From NCBI GenBank assembly GCA_003116995.1, contig BDSL01000037.1:434001-498000 (forward strand): a DNA stretch of 64,000 nt, written 5' to 3'. Below the pieces are notes generated by a model, which worked only from the letters and a program-made list of their open reading frames with translations, had not been told where the DNA came from and did no database searches. How positions within the stretch are numbered: position 1 is the first letter of the stretch; each line of letters starts with the position of its first letter. Shown piece by piece: positions 22,156 through 32,914 of this stretch. A program made the position numbers and the translations under genes. The stretch is from Yamagishiella unicocca. Lineage: Eukaryota > Chlorophyta > Chlorophyceae > Chlamydomonadales > Volvocaceae.

Positions 22156-23535
22156 TGCGGTTCTTCAGTAAGTAAGGGAGATGGGGGGATCAGGGCGGTG
22201 GATGGCTGGTGGGCCTTACGTTTTGCACGGCTGGCAGCACAGGGGAGTGGCTAGCCCGCTATGCGTTGACCACGTTTGGCTGGTTGACAGTAACGGCAGT
22301 GAGGAAGGGCCCGTGCATGCGCCGTTGTAGCCTTTGGGTCAATTGAACCTGCTTGTCATTTGTTGCGCCAATGCTGGCATGGTCTTGGCGGAGTAGGATC
22401 GCCGTGTGCGGCAAGGCTCGGCCTTGTACGACACACCGGTATTTCCGGAGCGTTGTTTTGCCGCGCTGCAGCTGCCTAATGACGGCACCGCACGTCGCTC
22501 ACCTCGCCCGACCCGTTTGCTCTCATCTGTGGGAAACGACCGATAGGAACGAGCGAGCACCACCTGCATTCAGGCTGGGTAATAATGTTATCTCACTTGC
22601 CGTAAATTGTGTTTTTTTGTTCATCGTTGATTTGTTTATTAAACGCGCTAATATCGATGCCGCATCATGGTATGTTGGTTTAGACAGAACCTGCATTCCC
22701 TGCCTGCCTTGTAAGAAGTATCCGCCAGTCACATAAGGATCAGATCCAGTGACGCAAGGTGTGAACGGTTACAGCGCAAGTTGGCCCCGCTGGGATGGAA
22801 ACATATGGAAACGAGAGGTCGTATCCTGGCGGCTCCAATGCACGTAAATGAAGTGGGCACGTTCCTCTGCAAGGTTTCCTCGAAGATATCGTTTTTCGTC
22901 GCGGTGGCGTTCGCGCAGCCACGTCGCAAGTGCAATAAATGCGGAGTCACCATGACACGAAGCCCTGTTTTTCCCGCACTTTCATTTGGGTCTATTTGGA
23001 TGCATTTGGGGGGCTTGCGCCGCGCGTCCGTTGCGCGCGTGCTCCTGGCTCCGCGACGGCTTCATGAGGCGGCGAGCGACTCGAATAATGCGACAGCAAG
23101 GTTGCCAGGAGCAATCTTAGTCATTTGCGTGCTTTCAGACGCAAAAAAATGGACAACCTTATGCGCGGGGTTGGTCGCCGCTGAGTGCGCACTCCCTAGC
23201 CTCAAACGCTCGCGCGCTAGATAACAACGGTCGGCGTACGATCGCGGACCCTTGCGCGTCATGACGTGGGTCAGTCGCGAGACTGGAAACGTGCGAACGC
23301 CAGGGCGTTCATTGGCTTTGATCTGGCCTGATTTTAACGCAACACGGGAAACCAAATTCTCGCGCTTCGGTCGCTGCAACTCCTTCTCCGTGCCGAGAGC
23401 TCAGCCGAGAAGGTCGTCCAGGGGGCTTGCGTAGACTCGCCCGTAGACTTGCGTAGACTTGCAACTAGCCTCAGGTTCCGCCGCGCTCGTAACGCCACCG
23501 GCAGCTAGCGTGGCGACGATATAGCAGCACCCATC
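22156..23535. other. S1-S2 intergenic region
   Basis: No gene is seen. The left part is the S1 3' UTR up to the TGTAA at 22710. The rest is mixed-composition sequence with scattered short ORFs that show no motif, presumably including the S2 promoter. Confidence 0.5.
22710..22714 (+). terminator. Candidate TGTAA poly(A) signal of S1
   Basis: TGTAA 555 nt after the S1 stop, a usual volvocine 3' UTR length. Confidence 0.4.
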
Positions 23536-26500
23536 ATGGCGGCAGGGTGCGGGATGAGCAGGAGGAACGCCACGGCGGCTTCAGCGGCCTCGCGGCTGAT
23601 GGCGATCGTTACTGTGGTGGTAGCGCTGATCTCCACCACCACCGCCACCACCACCACCACCTTCGGAGCCGCTGCACAGCCGGTGCCGCCGGCGGCGGCG
23701 GCGTCGCAGGCCGCAAGTAAGGGTGCGCGCCGGTCAGGGGACGGCTGTCAGGAAGACGTGTAGTGGATGCGCCTTGTGCTGCTTGGGATGTTAATTTGTT
23801 GACGTTAACGTTCCTGGGCGGCTTCGCGTGAGCTACAAGCCTACGCGCAAGGAAACGGTGACGCACACGACACGGCGCATGGAAACGGTGACGCACACGA
23901 CACGGCGCATGGCGGCCGCCCTGGCTTGCGTACCGGTAGTGCGTCGGTGCGTGTGTGCGGAATGCCGGAATGCCGTGTGCGGGATGCGTTGCGTATGTGA
24001 TTGCATGCCGCAAAGGTAGGGTGGGCACCGCCCGGGGGCAGGCCATGGATTTTTGCTGCTTGCTGCTGGAATTAGGGCATTTATGGACTTGCATCCAAAG
24101 ATCCAATCAAAACGGCTTTCAAGGCCACGAAGCATTACGGCTACCCCACTGCCCTCGAGCTTCCTGCGCACGTCCCTCCCCCTGCTGCGCAGTTTCCGAC
24201 CTCCGTTTCCTACGTCATGTAAACCGGGTCTTCCTACCACCCCCGGCGCGCCCCTGCAACCCCTCCCCCAGGTGACGCCTTTGGTCGTCTCGCTGTCCAG
24301 GAGGCCTCGACCCTGCCGGCAGAGCAGCTGAAGCGGCAGCGCATTAACCTGTCCATCTCGCCCAACGCAACCTCCTTCAAGGGCCCCGGTGGTGGAGTGG
24401 TCAACACGCTCATCGCCACGCCGCAGGTGGGGGGCTGCAAGCTTTGGGTCGGTGGGTCGGTCGGTCGGTGTCGCGCCCGTACTTGCATGGATGACTCGTA
24501 GAAGGTTTATGGGAAGCGTCGAATGCAATGTGTGGACTCTGTCACGCGTTGGTGGGGCAGAATTGGTCAAGGTGAGTGTGAGGTCCCACATCCACCCAAC
24601 GGCGTCACCGGGACGGCGGTAAACCAGCTCCATCGCACCTGGGCGCCGTACTTCGCAATTGCACAAGATGCGTAGTAAGATGCATGATTTAATCAGATCA
24701 ATCGACGTCCTCATCTAGTAACGCGCGATCCTGCCGCCAGGAGCAATCGCACCGAACATAACTTCCCCACCACCAAGCGAGCCCTCACTCGCATGCCAAA
24801 TGTTTCCAACAACCAACGGCAATAACCAACTCAATATCTGGCGGTTAATAACCCTATACTTCGCCATGCTTCATCAGGGGCCCCCGCGCCGAACGTCGGG
24901 ACCTGGAACCAGCATTCCAACCCTGGACCTGCCTGGAGGCACCACCGCCGCCGCCGGCGTCGAAGCACCTGCCACGACCGCCGCCGCCGAGCTGGCGGCA
25001 CCTCCCGCGAGGATTGGAGCTCAGACGGCCCGGCTTCGACCCCGTCAGCCCGCAGAGGCGGGTACGAGGGGCCCGGTTCAGCTGCTGCAGCCGCTGCGAC
25101 CCACCCGCAAGCTGTTGCAGCAGCCGCAGCCGGTGCAAGGAGCGGTGCCCCCTCCCAGGCCGGCAGCCCCCGCCGGTGGTGCTCCCGGCGGTGGCGCTCC
25201 CGGCGGCGGTGCAACTGGTGGCGGTGCAACTGGCGGCGGTGCAACTGGCGGCGGCGCAACTGGCGGCGGCGCAACTGGCGGCGGCGCAACTGGCGGCGGT
25301 GCAACTGGCGGCGGCGCTACTGGCGGTGGTGCACCCGGCGGCGGTGCTCCCGGCAGCGGTGCTCCTGGCGGTGGCGGTCCCAGCGGCGGTGCGCCCGGCG
25401 GTGGCGGTCCCAGCGGTGGTGCGCCCGGCGGTGGCGGTACCAGCGGCGGTGCGCCCGGCGGCACTACTTCGGGCGGCGGCGGGGCCAAGGTTGCGACCGG
25501 CACAGCGCCCAGCAGCCCTGCCGCTACCTCACAGCAAGCTGCCAACGTCCGGGTGACGGCGCCGACCACAGGTGTCCAGGTGGAGCCGGCCAGAGTGAGT
25601 CCACCCCTCTACCTCAGCAGCGGATAGGAAGAGGGAGGACGTCGACATGCACATATGGCTTACCCTTCGACTTGATCGAATAAGGCGTATGATGACATGG
25701 GTGCTGCCCGGCATACCCTCTACCATGTGTCTGTAGTGTGAATCCTGACCGACCTCGGCCCAGGCCCTGAAGATGCCCTCTCCTGCCCTCCTGCCTCAGG
25801 GGGTAGTGGTTCTCAACCCCGCAGCCCAGGTGGGCGTTTCGACCACAACTGGCAGGTGGGTGCGTGACTGGCTGGGCCATCCTGTGCGTGGCTCCAGGGA
25901 TGGGGTCCAGGAGAGCGGGATGCCAGGGTGTGAGGCAACTTATACCGTACGTTTAACGCCCGAAGCCGTTCAAGTCGCGGCTTTCCGACCTGTACCTCTT
26001 GCACTGGGCAAACAACACTGTGAAAGCAGCTCAACCCGTAGATGTTATGCGTCGAGTAAGTATGCCTGATGGTTCTACCTTTTGGTCTGGAACCCACTGT
26101 ACTAACTAGCTTAATTAGCAGTAACTGTTACAGTGGGTTTACCTATGTGCCCTCTACGCACGCCAAGGGGGCGGACATACATCCGCGCGCGATTACCTTG
26201 CTGCTGCATTCATTATCACAAACACTCGACCCTGCCGCGTGCGGCTCCCGCCCTTCCGCCCGCCTCTCGCCTCGTGCCACCTGATCCTGCTTACAGCGGC
26301 GGCGTCAACGTGCCTGGTGTCGGCCGGTTCTGTTGGCTGGGGGGCTGCCGCCGGGCGCTGCAGCAGACGCCCGGCAGGGCCACTGCCGACGAGACCACAA
26401 CCGGCACCACCGGCACCACCGGCACCACGGGCACCACCGGCACCACCGGCACCACCGGCGCCACCGGCACCACCGGCACCACCGGCGCCACCGGCACCAC

Positions 26501-26600
26501 CGGCACCACCGGCACCACCGGCGCCACCGGCACCACCGGCACCACGGAGACGGGTCGCGTGGGCGCCGCCGGAGTCGGAGGCGGGCGACGGAGGCTGTAG
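23536..26600 (+). CDS. S2: secreted RKLLQ protein with module exon pair
   Basis: Five exons: 23536-23716, 24272-24426, 24878-25594, 25800-25855 and 26297-26600. All phases close and give 470 aa. Exon 1 is a signal peptide or anchor (hydrophobic [12 protein letters not shown]), ending in phase 1. Exon 2 ends [10 protein letters not shown]. Exon 3 has PTLDLPGG, then TRKLLQQPQ, then a long run of [10 protein letters not shown] repeats, and ends [16 protein letters not shown]. Exon 4 ([18 protein letters not shown]) is the counterpart of the S4 'AYADV' exons. Exon 5 starts [20 protein letters not shown], the counterpart of the S4 'GCV' exons, then runs into about 14 TTG/ATG tripeptide repeats and ends GGGRRRL. 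A Thr/Gly-rich, probably O-glycosylated tail fits an extracellular-matrix role. The family is not recognised and no enzyme motif is present. Confidence 0.75.
26064..26145 (-). repeat. Dispersed repeat family 1 copy in S2 intron 4
   Basis: Inverted copy: GATGGTTCTACCTTTTGGTC then TGGAACCCACTGTA. It is followed by a second GTAACTGTTACAGTGGGTTT in the opposite orientation, giving a partly palindromic arrangement. Confidence 0.7.
26398..26550 (+). repeat. 9-bp coding repeat (Thr-Gly-Thr) in S2
   Basis: About 16 copies of ACCACCGGC, with some GCCACCGGC variants, in the last exon of S2, encoding Thr/Gly repeats. Confidence 0.95.
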
Positions 26601-27232
26601 CTTTTTTGTTAGTTAACGAGTTAAGAGGGTGGTGGCCGCGTGTAGCTCCGCCAAGCGCGCGAGCGAACCAGCCAGCAAACACTCGGCATCCAATCAATCA
26701 CGGCGTAATTATTGGTGTCAGCTATGTGCGTCATCACACGCGGCCGGCCGGGCGGGGGGCCAAGGGCGCGTTCTGGCGGTTGATGGTTGTCGGTTTACAG
26801 TTGATGGTGGCACGCGAACGTACCGTATTTTTTGTCGCTTTTGCCATGCATTCTACGGTATTAATTCGCTAGGATGGGCTGGGCGTTCTAGTAGCTTCAG
26901 TTTGACTCTTTGCAGCAGTCTCCCATGTACGGCGCCTGTGCATCACTCGCCGCTGCATCACTCGCCGCTGCTGGATGCAGTCGCGCATGTATGTTGAGGA
27001 ATGGCGGGACTACTGTCAAATGAAAAAAGGTACTCCCGCCACTGTTGCACAATCGTCGTTGTTACTACAGATACGAAGACAGCCCCAAATGCGGCCAACA
27101 TAATTCCTGATGCTTCCGTTGTCGGTTGTTGGTTGCTGAATGCGTGCATGCCCCATTGGCCGCCATGTACCATGTATTGTTCATCATGTACCGTCTGTAG
27201 CTTCTGCCAGTACTCTATAAATTGTAAGGGCG

Positions 27233-27237
27233 CATTG
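27233..27237 (+). terminator. Candidate TGTAA poly(A) signal of S2
   Basis: TGTAA 633 nt after the S2 stop. Confidence 0.4.
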
Positions 27238-27264
27238 TGCCTACTCCTCGTATCATAGCAGTAG

Positions 27265-27305
27265 TAATACATGTCACAGCGGGTTCCAGATCAAAAGGCA
27301 GAAGG
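27265..27305 (+). repeat. Dispersed repeat family 1 fragment
   Basis: GTCACAGCGGGTTCCAGATC followed by AAAAGGCAGAAGG, a diverged copy of the family 1 core. Confidence 0.55.
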
Positions 27306-27377
27306 CAGTTGCTGTTGCTCCCGCTGCAAACGTAATCACCAGGTACACAGCGCCGAGCTGCATGGAACGAAGCCCTG

Positions 27378-27462
27378 GTGATACACGCGGATGTCTGCTG
27401 ATGAAACGGACGAGGGCTTCATTCCCTGGTCCGTTTCATCAGCAGACATCCGCGTGTATCAC
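27378..27462. ncRNA. Perfect 34-bp hairpin, candidate small-RNA precursor
   Basis: Arms 27378-27411 and 27429-27462 are perfectly complementary over 34 bp, with a 17-nt loop at 27412-27428. The arm starts GTGATACACGCGG. It lies between S2 and S3. A long perfect stem fits an algal miRNA/siRNA precursor or a very recent inverted duplication; no expression evidence is available. The strand is undetermined. Confidence 0.4.
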
Positions 27463-28157
27463 GGGGTCTCCCCCGCCGTCGTTGCGGTTCTGTGAGCATC
27501 GGTCAGCCATTCCAGGCGCGTGACGGCGCGCGTGACCGGAATAAACACTTGGTATGAGTCCATTGGTGCCTGCTTATAGCGCTAGCTGGCATTTGCGTCG
27601 CGCAAGAGGACGACGAGTGCATTGTGTTGCCTGCAGGCAGCCGACTTTTGTCGCAAGCAATGCGAACGCCAGTAAACCAACCAACAATTCGCATCATCTT
27701 CTTGCCCAACGTTGCCCAACGTTGCTACCTGGGGCTGAAGCACCGCCGAGAACCAGCGGTTAGCGGTTGTAGGTCGGAACGACGTGGGTCATCACTCGCT
27801 CGGGCGTCCCAGGCTTGAGGCTTGTTCCATCCGTCCCGCGCCGCTTTTCGTTTGAGGCCTTTTTTTAATTATGTTAGCTGTTTAAGTACGATCATCATCC
27901 TGCACCGACCGCCCTCGAAGTTTAAGGAGCTCAGCATTTGAGCCAACGACGTGAGTGCTGCTGCGCTCATTACCGAAGGCCGGCTCCGCTTTTGCTTGCC
28001 TGCTGGCGGCTCGCTCAGCTGCCTTGCGTCGGCGCCGCGCTGTTGCGCGACATACCTGCCTCCCAAAAAACCTTTCATACACGCAGTTAACCCCCACTAC
28101 AGCTGGCGCGGCAACGAAGGAGCGTCCGTGCGACAACGAGGGAGCGTCACGGCACCC

Positions 28158-29595
28158 ATGGCGAGGCACGGACGAGAAGGAGGAAGGCCGCGGCCGCGGC
28201 TGCTAGGAGTTGCTGCTGCTGCTATTGCGGTGGCCCTGATGATGGTGATGGTGCCGACCGCCGCCGGCGCACCCCGCGGGGCCCCTGCACCTGGTGGTGA
28301 CGAGTGGGCTGAGTCACCCTGCCTTCGGCGGGCGCAAAGGGCAGCATCAGAGGGTGAGCTGCGGAGCGAGGACATCAAGGTGCACACCGGCGGCGTAGAG
28401 GCCAACGCGCTGGTAGCGACGTGGCAGGTACGCAGTGGGTCGGTGGGTCGGTGGGTGGGTGACCAACATTTGCAACCCGGGCATGCGTGGTGGACACGTA
28501 TTTAATGGCAGCACGCGAGGTGGCAGCGCACCAGTCTATCCACGGAGGCGAACTATCGAGCCCTGTGCCCTGAACCCCCGCTCAATCCCCTACCTGCAGG
28601 ACCCCGCGTGCGTGCAGGTGCTCAGCCCCGAAACCACGACTCCCGCTTTTGACCTGCCAGATGGCGTTAGCATCACCACCACCGTCGCCGCCCGCGCGGC
28701 TATCTCCCCAGCAGTACTCCGGCAGCTGGTGCATCAGCGGTGTATTGCCAGCAGCCGCAAGCTGCTACAGCCGCAGCAGCCGGGAGCAGGGCCGCAAGTG
28801 CGGACGCGGCCGGCGCCACCGCCGGCAGAGGCCACTGGAGGCCCCGCCACCGCCGACTCCATCGACGGCGGTGACGATGAGGCTTCCCTTGCCGGCTCCC
28901 CTGGCGGCAGTACCGGTAGCAGCAGCGGCGGCGGCAGTGACTACGACGGGCCAACGGACGGCACGTCTAGCCGCGTTGGACGTGAAGGTGGTGCTTCCTC
29001 CGCTGGCGGGAGCCCCCGCAAATCCCCACAGCGGCTGCAGGCGGCATCTCCTGCGGCCAAACCCGATGACGGCGACCCGACCGAGCCGGCCGACGACCCC
29101 TCTCCCGCCTCGTCAACACCGCCGAAGCGCGTTCAAGCGCCGACCGCCCCCGCTGATGCTGATGCTGATGCTGATGCTGCCGCCGCTCGCAAACCGCTAC
29201 CACCGCCGGTAACTTCAGAGCCATCGGAACCGGATGCAGCTGAGCCCGAAGCTGAGGGGGAGCAGCAGCAACCGGAGGAGGAGCAGCAGCAACCGGAGGA
29301 GGAGCAGCAGCAGCCCGAGGAGGGCTCCGTCCCGTCGTCACCTGCAGAGTCACCCGAACCAGCAGCCATCAGGGGACCCAGCAGCAGCAGTACCAGACCA
29401 GCAGCTGGCCGCATTCCGCAGGAGGGGACCACCAGCAGCAGCTCCAACGGCGGTGGAGGAAACACGAGGCGCCTGCAGCGGCCTCCGCCGCCCCCAGCCC
29501 CAGCAGGGATAGCCGATGAAGCTCCTGATGGGCCGTCTTCACCACCTGCGTCGGAGCAGGAAGGTGAGACGACTACAGCAGCCGAGTCAGGTTAG
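28158..29595 (+). CDS. S3: secreted RKLLQ low-complexity protein
   Basis: Two certain exons: 28158-28427 and 28600 onward. Exon 1 has a signal peptide (LLGVAAAAIAVALMMVM) and ends ANALVATWQ in phase 0, parallel to the exon 2 ends of S1 and S2. The equivalents of their exons 1 and 2 are one exon here. Exon 2 has DPACVQVLSPETT, PAFDLPDGVSITTT and SSRKLLQPQQP, then acidic, Pro/Ser/Gln-rich repeats including three EEEQQQP units. Read straight through, it stops at 29595 (TTAAESG). A strong GTGAGA donor at 29564 would instead join phase 1 to an acceptor before 29627 and end at 29847, giving 484 aa; I cannot decide between the two. No S4-type module exons were found downstream. Predicted secreted; function not recognised. 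Confidence 0.6.
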
Positions 29596-29984
29596 CCGCC
29601 AGCGTGAGATGAGACACCGGCTGCAGTAACAGCTGATGGAGGAATAGCAGCAGCTGCAGCAGGCGCCATCAATAGCGGAGGAGTAGCAGCGGGCGGCGGC
29701 GGCGGAGCAGCAGCAGCAGTGGGCGGCGGCGGAGCAGCAGCAGCAGCAGTAATATTGGGCCGCCGGTCGCCCGGCACCTGCTGCCCTCTGGCAAGGGCAG
29801 GACACTGGTTAAAGTCCTCGGCGCCGGATCCGCTCCCGATCCCATAACGGATACGACCATCGATAAGAACTGGTGGCTGTGGTGGTGGAGCCGGGACGGC
29901 AAATTGATTGGCGGCGGCGGCGGCAAGCGAGCGGTGGCGGCGGCAGAAATCAAGCGGCGGTGGCTGCAGAAATTACGAGGCGGC

Positions 29985-30245
29985 GGCGGCGGCGGCGATG
30001 GCAAGTGGGCGGCGGCAAGTGGGCGGCGGCGGCGGCGGCGATGGCAAGTGGGCGGCGGCAAGTGGGCGGCGGCGGCGGCGGCGATGGCAAGTGAGCGGCG
30101 GCAAGTGGGCGGCGGCAACTGGGCGGCGGCAAGTGAGCGGCGGCAAGTGGGCGGCGGCAAGTGGGCGGCGGCAAGTGGGCGGCGGCAAGTGGGCGGCGGC
30201 AAGTGGGCGGCGGCAAGCGGGCGGCGGCAAGTGAGCGGCGGTAGC
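29985..30245 (+). repeat. 14-bp GGGCGGCGGCAAGT minisatellite
   Basis: Roughly 15-18 copies of a GGGCGGCGGCAAGT unit, interrupted by GGCGGCGGCGATGGC variants. The strand is very purine-rich. All ORFs here are repeat artefacts. Confidence 0.9.
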
Positions 30246-30424
30246 TGTTCCATCAGGTCCCTGCCGGGACCGATGGCTGATAGCCGCTCGCTCGTACGCC
30301 CTAGTAGCGTATACAGATCGTGGCAGATCGATGGTGGCAGACTGCAGGCGTGGGGGCCGCGTGTATGTCGCAGGAATGTAGGTGGAGGCGGCCGGGCGAT
30401 GTTGGATTTCTAATACCGGCTTTT

Positions 30425-30500
30425 GTTGTTGTAACGGTTACAGTGGGTTCCAGACCAAGAGGTAGATCCATCGGGCACATCGCCTGACACTGAGAAAGAC
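30425..30500 (+). repeat. Dispersed repeat family 1, near full copy
   Basis: GTTGTTGTAACGGTTACAGT, GGGTTCCAGACCAAGAGG, then GTAGATCCATCGGGCACATC and GCCTGACACTGA. The TGTAA at 30430-30434 is well placed as the S3 poly(A) signal. Confidence 0.75.
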
Positions 30501-30923
30501 GTGGTATGTTGCAACACACCGATAGTTCCCAACCTGCCAGCAGGTACTTGAGATGGTCGAATTGGCGAGTGACATCCGTTCACAGCACGTCAATAATCCA
30601 GACATGCAATACCTGGACCGGCTGTCAATAAGCCCTCGCAGCTTATGTAACAGCCCTAGCAGTCCCTAGCAACGTTGGTTGCAGTCCATTTCACACACGC
30701 ACAGCTACTCCTTAACCACGTCACGGACACCGAATACGTGTGGCGCATGTATGCATGTGGCAAATCCACAACAATCCAAATCAAAACTGATGATGAGTTG
30801 TATCTTGCCTGGTAGATAGATCCAGAGCATCAGCGTAAGCTGCAGGGGAGTTCTGAAAGCACGCGATGAGCAAAACCGCTCATATCCCCACAAATCTGAA
30901 CAGGTTCGCGTGCAGTATTATAA

Positions 30924-30928
30924 TTACA
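30924..30928 (-). terminator. Candidate TGTAA poly(A) signal of HRGP gene
   Basis: TGTAA on the minus strand 194 nt past the HRGP stop. Confidence 0.35.
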
Positions 30929-31121
30929 GCATTATGAAGCATGAATCGCTCGCTCGCAACAATCCTGTCATACCGCCGGAGGCAGCTGCTACGCAACTCA
31001 TTAATAACGCTACCTGCGCAGCTAACGGTCAGGACAATTGCAACGGAGAAGAAATTCACCCAAAGCCAATTTGTCTGCCATGATCATCAGTATCATCATC
31101 GTGGTGCTCGTGACATGCGGT

Positions 31122-32914
31122 TTACAAGCGGTTCCTCGAACGAAGTTGCCGTCTTCGTCCCGACTTCGCAGCATTCTTGGGCGGGGAGGGTGGGGGCGAA
31201 GGGGGGGGAGAGGGAGATGGGGGCAAGGGAGAGGGAGGATCAGGGCTAGGGGGCCTGGGAGGAGCGGGGCTTGGAGGCATTGGCGAAGGCGGGAGAGGCG
31301 GGGGTGTAGGGCTGGGAGGTTCGGGGGAGGGTGGCGGAGGAGGCGGGCTGGGCGGGTCTGGAGAAGGCGGCAGGGGGGGTGGGCTGGGCGACGGGGGAGG
31401 TGGCGATGGGGGTAGGGGGCTCGGTGGGGGAGGCGGGGGAGGCGGGGGCGGAGACGGAGGCGGCGGAGGAGGAGGCGGAGGAGGCGGCGAGGGAGGAGGA
31501 GGCGGCGAGGGAGGAGGAGGCGGCGGGGGCGGGGGGGGACTCGGAGGCGGGGGAGGAGGGGGGGAGGAGGCGGAGGAGGAGGCGAGGGAGGAGGTGGCAG
31601 CGGGGGCGGGGGAGGAGGCGGCGAGGGAGGAGGAGGAGGCGGGGGCGGGGGCGGCGGCGGGGGTGGGGACGGGGGAAGGGGAGGCGGCGGGGAAGGGGGG
31701 GGGGGCGGGGGAGGGGGAGGGGGCGGAGGCGGAGGCGAAGGAGGAGGCGGCGGCGGGGGAGGGGGAGGGGGCGGCGAGGGAGGAGGCGGCGGCGGGGGCG
31801 GGGGAGGAGGCGGCGAGGGAGGAGGCGGGGGAGGAGGCGGAGGTGGAGGCGGGCTGGGTGGGGGAGATGGTGGTTCCGGGCTGGGCGGCGAAGGCGGTGG
31901 CGGGGGAGGCGGAGGGCTGGGTGGGCTTGGCGGTGGTGGGCTAGGCGGAGGGCTTGGCGGCAACGGAGGCGGTGCCGGGCTTGGTGGCAGGATTACTGCG
32001 CGAGGAGGGACGGATGGGCGGGGTACGTGGTACGTACGTCAGTCGTGCATAAGTGCGCGTCATCTCGTAATGTATGACTACGCACCATAATACGCACCAT
32101 AAAACGCACCATATTACGCACCATATTACGCACCAGATTACGAACCATATTGTTATATATGGTACATTATATGGTACATAGCACATATTACGCACCGTAG
32201 TGCTTGCATGGTACGTTTTGAAGGTGTGCACCACGCAGACCTTCGCTGGGCAGGCATATACACCACTACTATGATTCTTGATCAACAATCGGCTGATGTA
32301 CGTAAACCTATGGTGAACGAAGAACTCGCGTATCGATATCAGATCATATGTCTGTCACACTGCATGTCACGGCTAACAACCATTGCCCGAGCAATCAAGC
32401 AACGGGTCGAACCTACGTTTGCAGGATTGGCCGACCAGCGTCCAGCCAGAGATGCAGGGGCAGGTGTACCCCTTCTTCGCGGTCGTAGAGTTCGCACAGA
32501 CGGTGCCGGGGGAAGGGCAGGCATTCGCTCCTGCCGTCGCGCAGCTGGGAGTGACAGCCGGTGCTGCACGCAAGTCACAGGAAAGATATTGCTTGCTTGG
32601 TCGAGCATTCACCAGTATATAACGAAACGAAAGGGCATGGAAATAATACTTTCTTTAAGATGCATGTGTGCGCGCACAGTATGCGTCAAGTAAGCATACA
32701 CAGGCGGGCAGGGACAAATGCAAGGACAGCGCGGCGAGAAGATGCAATCGATGTGATGATGGGCGCGCGCGCACAACGTGCGTTCGGTGCCGGTTGCCGC
32801 CATGCATCGACAGTCGCGCGGCTCACCTTTGGCAGCTGATGCTGTGTGCGCTGCAAATCCAATAATAAGCAGCAGCGCGGATGCCAACGGCGCTCGTATG
32901 TCCTTTCGCGCCAT
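31122..32914 (-). pseudogene. EGF-like hydroxyproline-rich wall protein, frameshifted
   Basis: Three minus-strand exons: 32914-32827, 32563-32417 and 31995-31122. The first two junctions close (phases 1 and 1). Exon 1 is a signal peptide (LASALLLIIGFAAHTASA). Exon 2 is a six-cysteine EGF-like module with the spacing C-6-C-6-C-11-C-1-C-10-C, within SPGTVCANSTTAKKGYTCP and ISGWTLVGQSC. Exon 3 is a long SPPPPP tract, the extended polyproline rod typical of volvocine cell-wall HRGPs. The incoming frame stays SPPP-rich to about 31570 and then turns into Leu/Arg-rich nonsense. The frame that continues SPPP and ends sensibly (PPKNAAKSGRRRQLRSRNRL, stop at 31122-31124) is shifted by one base. The change falls between about 31530 and 31570, where seven- and eight-base C runs lie. 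A sequencing slip in the C run is as likely as a real mutation, so the gene may be intact. Confidence 0.7.

Larger units (their letters stand above)
26601..28157. other. S2-S3 intergenic region
   Basis: Contains the S2 3' UTR, a family 1 repeat fragment at 27265-27305, a perfect long hairpin at 27378-27462, a CAACGTTGCCCAACGTTGC direct repeat near 27707-27725 and the S3 upstream region. No gene is seen. Confidence 0.55.
29596..31121. other. S3 / HRGP convergent intergenic region
   Basis: Between the convergent S3 (+) and HRGP (-) genes. It holds a possible last S3 exon (29627-29847), a GC-rich minisatellite (29985-30245), a family 1 repeat whose TGTAA could end S3, and the HRGP 3' UTR. An open frame reading DTTIDKNWWLWWW near 29860 is intriguing but could not be joined to an exon chain. 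Confidence 0.5.

Noticed and set aside
30425..30500. tRNA gene in repeat family 1
   Set aside because: There is a near B box only. No A box, cloverleaf or anticodon arm could be folded.
31177..32077. Plus-strand Gly/Glu-rich ORFs
   Set aside because: They are antisense to the SPPP exon. The signal peptide and EGF exons on the minus strand fix the true strand.
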